A stretch of DNA of 64,000 bases from Tillandsia leiboldiana (lineage: Eukaryota > Streptophyta > Magnoliopsida > Poales > Bromeliaceae), in assembly GCA_029204045.2 (NCBI GenBank), contig CM055065.1:9995024-10059023 (forward strand), given 5' to 3'. The translations under genes and the position numbers were made by a program. The first letter of the stretch is position 1. Each line of letters begins with the position of its first letter. Positions 1 through 9,712 of this stretch are shown here, piece after piece. The notes under the pieces were generated by a model. The model saw only the letters and a program-made list of their open reading frames with translations. It did no database searches and was not told the origin of the DNA.

Positions 1-131
1 GAAAGGTAGCATGCTATTTGTTTCGTTTATTTTTGAAATAAACATAGCTGAAAATGTGAAGCAACTAGGCTTCGAACTCGGCACCTCGGGTATCAACCAC
101 CAAGTCCTTTGCTACTTGCGCTAGGGATGGT
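1..131 (+). repeat. Interspersed repeat, first copy (cut by window edge)
   Basis: This stretch is closely similar, in the same orientation, to 57072-57199: both run from GAAAGGTAGCATGCTAT through a TTTTTGAAATAAAC core to GCAACTAGGCTTCGAA and a CACTAGG/CGCTAGG end. No coding potential is visible. It looks like the tail of a dispersed transposon, but the class cannot be told from two copies. Confidence 0.6.
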
Positions 132-208
132 CGATGTCACCACAAGATTACTACTACCAGTGACGCGGTAATGCATGCTGCCTGCCAGCGTGACTTTGTG
201 CCATGCCG

Positions 209-3200
209 TGTCACGCCCCAGGGTCGAAACTGCGACCCAGGCCTGCCAACAGATCCGCCGCCCATACGGAAAGCCCCGTATGGACGAAGCGTCTAACCTG
301 CAAAAGATAATACTACAGCTATACAGATATCAGAGCTGAAAAGTATACTACTGAAATAAGATAATACATCTCCAAATAGTACAAGTCTGAACCTCACAAT
401 ACATAAGCCTCTCAAAAATAAAACTCTCAAAAGTAACTATCTACTATAATCTAGCAGACTGTACTACAAAGCTCCAAAAAGGGTACCACTATACTCCAAG
501 GACGGGTAGGGAACTAGCTCGCGACTCCCTCACCTCGAATTGCTGTCTCCGCTCGAACAGAAGCCGGAATAGCTACCTCGGAAAAACCTGTCACCACAGC
601 GGGTGTGAGAACTACACCGTCACGTAGTTCTCAGTGGGTACCGCCACCAAGCCAGACGGTCTGCTCATTAAGTCTACTAGAGGCATAAGATAATATGAAA
701 ACAGAAATAATGTAAAGATAAGCTGGAAAGAAATCTACAGCTATCATGCCTCTATCTACAATGCTCAAAGGGTGATACAGATAAAAATGATGCATCAACT
801 CTAATCCAATATACTCAATCAACCCAATCACAGTGATTGCCACATGGGGTCCAGTCAAACCTGCGCCCACCTACTGCCATTACATCCACGGAGGATTGGA
901 TTTACGTAGGGCGTCCTACATGGACTGCGTCGACAAGTCGCGATAGCAAAGTAACAGGTCCATCTCCGGAGTGGCACTCGAGGGGCGCGACCCCACCGAG
1001 GAAAATATCCGCGCATCTCTGTTGAGCTCAATATGGCTCATGCAGGCTATAATCCAAATCCACGATTAACAAGATCGACAATAATCAACATCACATCTCT
1101 AACTCACGGGCTGGAAATACTCGACAGCCAGGACCGCCGTCAACCCAACGACTTCCCAAATAGGACATCAACTCAACATGCAAACTCACTAGCTGGGTAT
1201 ACTCCACAGCCGACAACAATGAAGGGTCCGAAAATCCTGAAAGACTAGAACCTACAACCCAAATCAAACAAGAACAGGCTCTAGGCATAGCCTCTCGTTG
1301 TTCTCGACCCAAAGAAAAAGGCAACCCTTAGAATCCAGATCACTCAAACTCGGGTGAAGAAGTTTATAGAAAAGGTGACATTTATTACCGAAAACCATTT
1401 TCACTCGAACCCACGCGGGGTGAGGACTAAAAGTAGTTCCCTTTTGTAAAATCATCTTGATTTAAGGAAACTCATTTTAATGAATTTTGGTTATTTTAGG
1501 AAAATCAGTTAGAAAACAAGTTTTATTCCCAAACCCTGAAGGGCTAATGCTTTCGCCCAATCATACAAGAACAGACTCCGGCGATCCTTCGACATCTGAA
1601 AGAAAAATATTGGTTTACTGAAATCAGGTGTATCAAAAAAGATTCTGGATTCAAGGTCCTGCTATCACTGGTACACTACTGCCACGAACACAGTGGCGAC
1701 AAATAAATCGGAGAACTCGACAACCCGGGACCACCGTTTACCCAAACGGCTCCCGCCACTGGTACAAGACTAGCTACATCTACCAGACTCCACTCGGCCC
1801 CCAAGCACGAGTGTAACATGCATCCTACACTAAGAAAAATCCCGACCACTCGGCCCACACCCGGGCGAGAAAAACACTATGTCCAGAGATAGAATGTAAA
1901 GTGTGGATGTCTAAAGCATAAATGAACCTACCCCAAGTGAGGGTTCTCTACTAGTCTGGTTTACACATGCAAATATATGGCGGGATGCTAGGTCCAAGTT
2001 CCAATAATAACATTTAATTTAACTGAATGTAAATGGGAAACATGATCCAACATGATCTCAAATCATCAAGTAGGAAATATCATCTATCACTAACATGCTT
2101 CCTAACACATCTCACAATCATGCATGCTCACTGTCACATAGAATTAGAGAACCGTCCACCGGTTCTGGAGACGAAAGCAACCCACCTGAGAGTGCGCGTC
2201 GATCCAAGGTCCAAATGGACTGAAACTGAACGGGGATAATCCTCAGATTCCCACGATTCCAATGAGCCCAAAAATACCTGAAAACTTCTCCTGGGTACAA
2301 AGATACAGTCCAAACATCGCGGTAAACAAAAATCCCCACGATCACAATTTTGCGGAAAGATCAGTTCGAAAGAAGCCAAAATATTACCTGCGAGATGATC
2401 TCCAAAAATTCCAATAAAAATATGGCTGCTATCCTCGCGAAGCGTAGATGTCAATCGAGTCCTCACAGGTCGAAATCCGAAAACCGAGCGCGGAGATAAA
2501 AATCCGACAAGCTCCGCTGCCCATGAAATTCACCAGCAAGAAAGGGGTTCAAAAATGTTCCAGAAACCCCAATAAAAACCCAAAACTGAGAGGAGCGGAA
2601 AACACGAAAAACGAAGATCTACCTCTCGTGAAACCGATGCCGCGAAAATCGGCCAAAAACTTCCTCCCGTCAGCCCTGGGGAGCTCGCGGAAGAAGCGTC
2701 GATGATAAAAGCTCGGTATCAAAGGCGCGTCGAAGCTCGCGATGTCGAGAAGAACGCAGATGGCACGACTCCCAAAAATCTCCGTGATCCCAAAAGTCGA
2801 AGAAAACTCGAGGTGGAAGTTCCCTGTCGAAAATGGGCTGAGAAAACCCGGAAGAAAAGCCCAAAAACGAAGCCCAAATGGGTTATTTATAGCCCAAGCC
2901 CACCAAAAGGAGATTCCGGATTCGGGCGCCGAATCGGGCGCCCGAATCCGGCCCGGCCCGCAATTGTGCGAGCTCGAATCTCCCACAGTCCGCCACGTGG
3001 CCCGCTCTGCGCCCCGCGCACACGCGCACGCCAATCGCGGCGCGCCGCGTGGCAGCGCGGTCCACAGCGGGAAGCGTGGGTTGCGGTTCACGCCGGGCCA
3101 GCCGGGTCGCTGCGCCCGCCAATGGGCGGGCGACACGTGGCCCGGCGCGGTCCACCGTGCGCCACGCCCGGCGCGAGACGCGCGCTGTCGCGCGTGCGTT

Positions 3201-3458
3201 GACCAGCCTATCCCTGCGCGCCACGTGGCACCACGCCGCGATCGCCGGTCCCGGTGCACGCCAAGTGGGCCGTGGACCACCCGAGAAATCGGCCCGTTAG
3301 GCCCGTTTCGCCCGAAAATAGCCGATTTTCAACGTTTTCGCGCGCTGAGTCCCTTTTTGGCATCCGTTTGACGCACGACGGGCTCGATACACCGATAATA
3401 GGTGTTTTCTCACCGCCAACCACCCAGACAGGTCGTACGGAAAAACCGGGACACCACA
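209..3458 (-). mobile_element. Ty3/gypsy long LTR, antisense, apparently solo
   Basis: On the minus strand the block starts TGTGGTGTCCC and ends GGGGCGTGACA, the same kind of terminus as the LTRs of gypsy-A and gypsy-B in this window. From the right it holds a GC-rich U3 with three CACGTGG boxes (2994, 3134, 3222), a TATA box (2883-2891), and an AT-richer R/U5. No primer binding site or internal region lies to the left, so it reads as a solo LTR about 3.25 kb long. The flanks (TGCCG, CTTGC) do not form a clear target duplication, so the exact ends are uncertain. Open frames in the GC-rich part are compositional, not genes. Confidence 0.75.
2883..2891 (-). promoter_or_regulatory. TATA box of the antisense gypsy LTR
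   Basis: The minus strand reads TATAAATAA just downstream of the GC-rich G-box region. The same position is occupied by TATA boxes in the other gypsy LTRs of the window (31199-31205 and the minus strand near 54969-54977). Confidence 0.6.
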
Positions 3459-4169
3459 CTTGCTGATGACTAGCATATAACCTGTCTGCACAACATGTCT
3501 GCACGACATGTGTTCCATGTTGACGTTGACTAAATGACTAGTGGGCGGCATGGTTATTTAGTATGACATTTGAAATTTTGATCCACACATCCAAGCAGGT
3601 CTAAGTATTAAATTTGTATTAGCCATAACAGAAGCAAGCGTCAAAGTGGGGAGAATTTGTATTATCGAGGACAGAAGCAAGCTCGAAATGTGTAGTATGC
3701 AGTGAAAATGGGATGTCTGTTTGAAAGTAAAGACATAAAACTTTTTACCGAACAAATAGTTTGCAGAAAAGTAGTGCCTATCTGTGATGGTATGCTTTGT
3801 ATGCTAGACAAGCTAAAAGAGGAATTATGTTGAGAATTATGTTGATGCTTTAGCAGCTTGATTAGAAGTTGAAAGCAGATAACGTGATGCTTGTCTTTTT
3901 ATAATAATTTTATTGTTTCTCTTTGCAAGTTTTAAATAAATATTTGGTCCAAAAAAATTCTGCAATGGAGTATAATTGTAAAGGAGGTGGATTTTGTAGA
4001 TGGTCAATGATGCTGCGAGATGATTTCTTTAACATCATGTGGTCAGAAGGCACTAATTGTTGCTGCTGCTCTTTTATTTTATCAAATTTCATGCAAATCT
4101 TCTTGTAAAGGGAGATATGGAACAACTGAGGGCTTACTCTGTTAGTGTTGTCATCATGTTCTTTTGCAG
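3459..4169. other. Non-coding, AT-rich; probably upstream intron of the J-domain gene
   Basis: No open frame resembling the missing start of the J domain is visible here. The segment ends in a T-rich tract and CAG acceptor feeding the exon at 4170. It is best read as the remains of an intron whose upstream part was interrupted by the LTR at 209-3458. Confidence 0.5.
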
Positions 4170-5339
4170 TATCATCCAGATGTTTGTGGGGATTTGCAAG
4201 CTGCTGATGTGTTTAAAGGCATCAACTCTGCATACGAGGTTCTTATCCCTGGCATTGCATTTTTCATATTAGTTTATGAGTACCATAATTGTCTATTGTT
4301 AATTTATTTGTTACTTAGATGGTTTGTTATCATGCTATTTTCTACTAATTGTAAAGAGCTGTCAACTGTTTTCATATACATGTAAATTAATCTGCATAAA
4401 CTTTTTATCCTTAATATTAACTCAAGTTATGCAATATATGTTGAAACTCAGTAGTTCCGGGTCTCCGATACGGAAAATAACAACTGTGAACAGTAGAGCT
4501 TCTGCAAACTGGATTGCCAACTGGTTACTAGCCAAGAAATTATATATAATATTTTGCTTGAATGAAATACAGTTCCTCAACAATTCAGTCAATTTATATT
4601 CAAAATTTGAGAAGAATTAAAATTTGCTAACACAATCTTTAGAGGATACCAGGCCTGTTCTTAAAAAATGATTCTTGTTCTATGTTTACATGAAGATACT
4701 CTTTACATCAAAACAATCCAGACATCATAAAGTGAGATTTTTATTTGTTGATCCAAACTGCGGATTTTAACGTAGGTTCTCTCCGATGAGACCTCAAGGA
4801 CTGAATATGACATGACACTCCAATTCCCTCGACATATAGAGAGGTCCGATTTGGATGCAAGAAGGAACTATAGATGGTCAGAGCTGCGGCGCGAAATGCA
4901 GTATAGGAAACAAAAGAAATATGACTACTCGTGGTACTACCAGAGATACTATTCTCGAGAAGCCTCAACCTATGAGAGAGGCCCTTTTGGTGATGTGTTA
5001 ATGTTCGCCTTCGTTACACTCTTCTTCGTGCAGACCATCGGATGCGGGGCCGCTCTCACGATATGCGGAATAACCGCTTTGTTAGATAACCGGTTGGATA
5101 ATGGGTATAAGATAGGGTATGTGATCGCGTGGATTCTCGGGGGCCGGGGTGGTGTTCTTCTTACTTTATGCATTCGTTTCGCCAGCTGGCTCTGTGGGAA
5201 GAACAGCAGTGGGATGGTGGCTTTGGTGGTGGTGGCGATGTGGGTTGGGGCGAGCCTCGCGAGATTCGCTCCTCTTCCTCACGGTGCCGTGCTTACATTG
5301 TTGTACATGTCCATTAAGCTTCAGGTCGATCTCAAGTGA
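4170..5339 (+). CDS. J-domain (DnaJ-like) membrane protein, two 3' exons only: join(4170..4238,4776..5339)
   Basis: Exon 4170-4238 follows a TTCTTTTGCAG acceptor and encodes 23 residues beginning YHPDVCGD, the HPD loop and start of helix III of a J domain. It ends at GAG|GTTCTT; the next exon opens after GTAG at 4776 with VLSDETSRTEYD, the usual end of a J domain. The remaining approximately 170 residues hold a basic, Tyr-rich linker (RKQKKYDYSWYYQRYY) and three hydrophobic segments, ending LQVDLK at TGA 5337-5339. HPD stimulates Hsp70 ATPase, so the product is probably an Hsp70 co-chaperone anchored in a membrane, perhaps plastidial as in related plant proteins (inference). Helices I and II and any transit peptide are absent from the window, so the 5' exons lie further left beyond the LTR or the gene is decapitated. 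Reading frame and splice phases agree. Confidence 0.75.
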
Positions 5340-7268
5340 GACAAATGCGAGTGCAATGTTGGCTCCCTGGTGATGATAAATCCATCCATCTGGTGTGTAT
5401 ATATTCGTGAATGGGATTCTGAAATGAAGAATAAACTATTTCATAAAATGTAAATACGAAATTTTCAGTTACTAAAAGCAGATGCAGAAGACTTCTTGAT
5501 GGCTTCATATGTATAGAGCCAGTTTATCATCTCAGGACTAAATTTTGTAGCTAGGACTCTTATCAGCTTTTACTTACAAAATCATTATTGCATTACGCGA
5601 CATTAAGACCAACGCTAAATATTCCTTGTGTATTTTTTTTTTTTGTTAAAATTTACTCAAGAAGCTTGTAGTATATTGTAGATGAGCTCTGATCAAATAT
5701 GTGAAAAGATTTTCTGTATTCTGCAACGAAGTTGTTCTCGGAATAAGGTTGTAGGGAAATATGTCGTCCGAACAAATTGCAGATGTCAAGATCAAATTCC
5801 TATGCAAGCACAAAGTAAATTTATATGACACAGATAACTTGTTTAGAAATCTAAATAGGCCCAGAATGAATTTTGTGGAAAAGTATCCAATACTTAATTA
5901 AATCCCAAATCTGCAGAATTTCCAGCCTTTTTTTGGAAGCTTAACTAATGCTATACTTAACCCGATATTCAAATCAAACCTGCTTTTTAAAAAAGTGTGG
6001 CCAATTATAGCAATAGTCAGAAATTGGTGCAGTGACCTTCCATATTTGCAACAGCTAGTATTTAGGTTTGCATTGCATGTTAAATTTTAAGCAGGAAACA
6101 AAGGAACGCCAACATTTTTTGAACACCGCTCTTCTCTATATTTCACTCTTTTTTGAGATCTAGTTTGGCCACATTTATTTAAATAGCCCCCCCAAAGTTT
6201 ATATATATTTTTTAATTATTTTATGATACTTCCTTGACTTTAAGTTTTCTTTCAAATAATTCAAGTTAGTTAAATTTTTTTTAAAAAAAAAAAATTAGAA
6301 TTTGGATACAGATTGAAGAAAGCCACTAAAATTGTTGAAATCACAGATGAATTTAATACAATTCTCAATTTAGCTTTCAAAACATGTCAGTCGATTAAAA
6401 TGAGAAATTATCGAGATAAAAAAAGGTTAGGAAAGGTCTCTATATATTTTTAACTATTTAATTTTTTTCTGACCAATAAAATTTGTTTCTTCAGGCTTCT
6501 AGACAACTGATAAGAAAGAAGCTTTCTGGGGCAAAAGCTTCAAAATTATGATTAGGGTATTTTATTGTTATTTTGAAGAACGCACTATTGCTTGTCTTAG
6601 TGCTTGACATCACTTGCTGAAAGATGTAGCAACTGTTTGGCCGCACGGTGCAAGCCCACGTTTGCGGCGGCGCGCGCAACTACGGGGGAAAAAAAAAAAA
6701 CGTCATTTTAAGAAATCTCACAATTGGAAGCTTTCTCAAAATGCTGTGCAGGACACATCGTCAGGCCAAATAGGGCCATATTATGATATTACGTATGTAC
6801 GCCTGGACTAGTAGGTAGTTTTAATTTTTCTTCAAAGTGCTTCGAATTGGAAGGTTTCTATTTAATTAAGCCTAGGGCCTAGGAAAAAATTTCAAAGTCT
6901 ATGTTTAGAAATATAGGAGGATTGAAAACTTGCCCAAAGAAAATATTTAGTATATAATAATGTGGTGAATTATTGTATTAGTTTATCTGATGGAGATCCA
7001 TATCTCGTAATTAATGTGAGGAATATGTAACTAGTGCTTAGTTTAAGCTATGAAATCATTCTACAGGGTAACTTTGGTTGGCGTGGATTTGCATCCACAA
7101 GGTTGTGAAAAAGGAGGAAATACAATTAAAGATAATGAAAGATAAATAAATAAATTTTAATTTGTCTCCGCTAATTTTTGTGCATTTTTACCTTATCATG
7201 CTGTGCCTTAAAATATTATATTTTGGCAATCTAAAAAATAATTTTTAAAAAATAAAAAAAATATTTGT
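5340..7268. other. AT-rich intergenic sequence
   Basis: The first few hundred bases are presumably the 3' UTR of the J-domain gene. The rest is AT-rich with homopolymer runs (for example 5632-5644 and 6275-6294) and no supportable gene or RNA. Confidence 0.6.
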
Positions 7269-7820
7269 TGTCACATACCGGGAATAAATCAAAATTCGGG
7301 TTCGCCAACAGATTCGCCATATATACGGAAAGCTCCGTGCATACGAAACGTTAGTAACCTGGTCAAATATAAAAACCATACAACCGGGCAAAACAGAGCT
7401 GAACTAAAAATAAACATCAAACTAAAATTATTTAAAAAAATTCTAAAATACATATACATCTCTCAGAAGTAAAATAAAATATGCAACCAGCTGGCAAACA
7501 GTCCCAAAGTACAGTAGTCTGAGATACAAAATAAATAAAGGGTCCACAGCTGCGGTCCACCTCAAAAGGTAGATGAAAGGAGATATATTTATCCCGTGAT
7601 CCCCTTATCTCGATCCGCTGGCGCTGCTACAGTGCCGCGGATGATTCTGCAAAAAGTGGGTCAACAAAGGGTGTGAGAACTACTAAAAACCAGTAGTCCT
7701 TAGTGGGCATATCATCGAGAATTCTGACCTACTCACTAAGTCTACCAGAGGTAAGAAATAGGAGAGAGCAGTATGAATAAGAAAAAGTAAATTGCTGAAA
7801 TGTAAATCTATCACGACTAT
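7269..7820 (-). mobile_element. Ty3/gypsy LTR 3'-end fragment, antisense
   Basis: The plus strand starts TGTCACATACCGGG and then follows, with substitutions, the reverse complement of the terminal part of the gypsy-A LTR (conserved stretches include CAACAGATTCGCC and CAGAGCTGAACTAAAA). It is cut at 7820 by the start of LTR C, so the LTR C element inserted into it. Confidence 0.6.
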
Positions 7821-8276
7821 TGTGATGACCTGGATCTCCGCAAAAGAATTACGGTTTGATCAGCGACTTATGGAGGCCTATGTTGTGTGATGGAGATATT
7901 TGTGCGTGAATCGGACCTAAGAAATGGACTCGGCGCGAAAATTGGATCAAGTTTGCCTATCCGAATGCCTTCGTCGAAATTTAGAAGTGGATTCTGTGAG
8001 GACCCGAATTCCCACTTAAGAGATTACTGTCGGTTTAGTGGCCTTTGGTGGTGTTTGTGCGCAATTTGGACACAAGTGTTGGACTTTGGGCTTAAAAGGA
8101 GATCCTGTGAGAAATTGGGGGACCCGTCGAGTGTTTAGAGGTGGTTTCGCGCTGCGTAGATGTCAAATTTGGACTCCGGGCGAAGTTTGGATAAAAGATT
8201 ACCTCTCCGGTCGCCTTCAGGAATTTTTAGAGTTGGAATTTGGCAAATCGGACTTCAGATTTGGACCCGGCGCGAA

Positions 8277-8281
8277 AATCG
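8277..8281. repeat. Target-site duplication AATCG (left)
   Basis: AATCG directly precedes the TGTTACGG start of copia-1 and is repeated directly after its CCTACA end at 14874-14878. Confidence 0.9.
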
Positions 8282-8610
8282 TGTTACGGCATTTTGGTGT
8301 TGGCATATTTCGTGAGTCAAGTCAGTGAGTTGAGTCGGAGTCTTAAAGGGATCAAATTGTCAATCAGCAATCAAAGACCTAGAGAAGATTCAACAAGAGC
8401 TCAAGTTGACACTCAGTGTCTTGAGTCTTGAAGATTGAAGTTGAAGAATTGTGGATCAGTTACATCAATCTCAAGAAGAAAGTATTCAAAAGGATCAGGT
8501 ATGGTTAACTAAATAATTTTGGTGATCCGAATACTTTCTTATAGTGTAGAAACACTTGGAAGAATTTTTAATTGCATAAAAATCAAAAACTGGACATGGG
8601 GCATGTTCAG

Positions 8611-8906
8611 GATCCGGATCAAACCTTGCAATCCGGATCCCGAAGGGTACTTGTTCATTGGCAATTTCAATCCGGATCCTAGGCCATTCCGATCCGGATC
8701 CCGAACATGGGACTTTGCTGAATTGCATGAACGATCCGGATCGGACCTTGCAATCCGGATCCCGAACCCTTGGTTTTCTGGAATCGTCAATCTCGTTACG
8801 ACGATCCGGATCACAGTAAATCCGATCCGGATCGCCGTCCTGAAAATTTCCAGATAAGGTAGTTTTTGATGCTTATCTCTTTTCAAGGGTTTCTAAACTA
8901 TAAATA
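8611..8906 (+). promoter_or_regulatory. Copia-1 LTR promoter: eight GATCCGGATC-type palindromes plus TATA box
   Basis: Perfect or one-mismatch copies of the palindrome GATCCGGATC start at 8611, 8630, 8669, 8691, 8733, 8752, 8803 and 8824. They come in pairs with 19, 22, 19 and 21 bp between starts; pairs repeat every 58-70 bp. TATAAATA lies at 8899-8906. The same array is in the 3' LTR (13806 to TATA 14094-14101). Each palindrome has a central CCGG, so it is a CpG site. The binding factor is unknown. Confidence 0.8.
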
Positions 8907-9157
8907 GACACTTAGGGTTTCTCAAGAACGTGTGTTCTCTACCGATTAATTAATTAAACACTTGAGAGCAACCCTAGAGGCTAGGTTTTTATCGTTCTTC
9001 TTTATAGCCTCTTTTAGGTCAATTCGACGGTTCTTTCAAGAACATATCTTTTGTCGAATTGATCTAATCTTTGCTTAGAGATTTTTCCCATGGATCTTCA
9101 TTGAGAATCTAAGCAAAGGATCACCATCGAAGTCAATATTCTTATCGACTGAGTTTG

Positions 9158-9260
9158 CGTCGTGGATTCGACGTGGCATCGTGGATTCGGTGTGCTAAAG
9201 GCGTTTCGTGGATTCGAAACGTGTGCTCGTGGATTCGAGTGGCGTTCGTGGATTCGAACG
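9158..9260 (+). other. Tandem hairpin array with constant TGGATT loop (copia-1 leader)
   Basis: Five units share the core CG-TGGATT-CG. Stems are CGTCG/CGACG (9158-9173), CATCG/CGGTG with one wobble pair (9177-9193), GTTTCG/CGAAAC (9203-9220), CTCG/CGAG (9226-9239) and CGTTCG/CGAACG (9243-9260). The array lies about 250 bp downstream of the TATA box, so it should be in the RNA leader. It repeats in the 3' LTR at about 14353-14455. Confidence 0.8.
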
Positions 9261-9281
9261 TGTGCAGTGGACGTGCAATCG

Positions 9282-9500
9282 GTGGAGCGCGAGGTCCGAA
9301 GAAATTGAAGGAGGGGTTAAATCCGTGGAGACGGTAATCACCTTGTTATTCTTCTTTTCTTAGTGGATTGTTATTGCGTGGACATCCAACCGGTCAGCGC
9401 AAGGTCCGAAGAAGCTGAAGGAGGGGTTGAGTCCGTGGAGTCGGTAATCACCTTGTTATTCTTCTATTCTTAGTGGATTGTTATTGCGTGTTGGTCCCGT
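9282..9500 (+). repeat. Two-copy tandem duplication (about 110 bp) in the copia-1 LTR
   Basis: AGGTCCGAAGAA recurs at 9292 and 9402, followed in each copy by a GAAGGAGGGGTT block, GGTAATCACCTTGTTATTC and a TTAGTGGATTGTTATTGCGTG end. The other copia LTRs here have one such unit, so the duplication is specific to the copia-1 lineage. Confidence 0.8.
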
Positions 9501-9680
9501 GGTTTTTCTCCTGGATTGGAGTTTCCACGTAAATCTCGGTGTGCTGTTTTTATTTTCCGCATTGGTTTTTATTTTGCACTGAGATTTGGTTTTATAAGTA
9601 TTACACCTATTCACCCCCCCCTCTAGTTGTTTGATAGTACCTATTTAGATCCTTGTGGATCCTATATAAAAACCTACAAT

Positions 9681-9692
9681 TGGTATCAGAGC
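9681..9692 (+). other. Primer binding site of copia-1 (tRNA-iMet type)
   Basis: TGGTATCAGAGC starts two bases after the LTR end. It matches the complement of the 3' end of plant initiator methionine tRNA, the usual primer of plant copia elements. Confidence 0.9.
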
Positions 9693-9712
9693 GGGTTTTA
9701 GGTTTATCTATC

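Larger units (their letters stand above)
8282..9678 (+). repeat. Copia-1 5' LTR
   Basis: TGTTACGG...CCTACA, bounded by the AATCG duplication and by the primer binding site. It contains the palindrome array and TATA box in U3, then the hairpin array, then a 110-bp tandem duplication. Confidence 0.95.

Noticed and set aside
2549..3300. Long overlapping open frames on both strands (up to 243 residues)
   Set aside because: They lie in the GC-rich U3 of a gypsy LTR, occur in several frames at once and are Arg/Ala/Gly/Pro-rich. This is composition, not coding.
3910..4385. Small frames between the LTR and the J-domain exon
   Set aside because: Low-complexity, AT-rich and overlapping on both strands; only the 69-bp exon within them has family motifs.
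8539..8886. Open frames on both strands over the palindrome arrays (also 13734-14081)
   Set aside because: The palindromes read the same on both strands and generate Asp-Pro-Asp/Ile-Arg-Ile repeats; this is promoter DNA.
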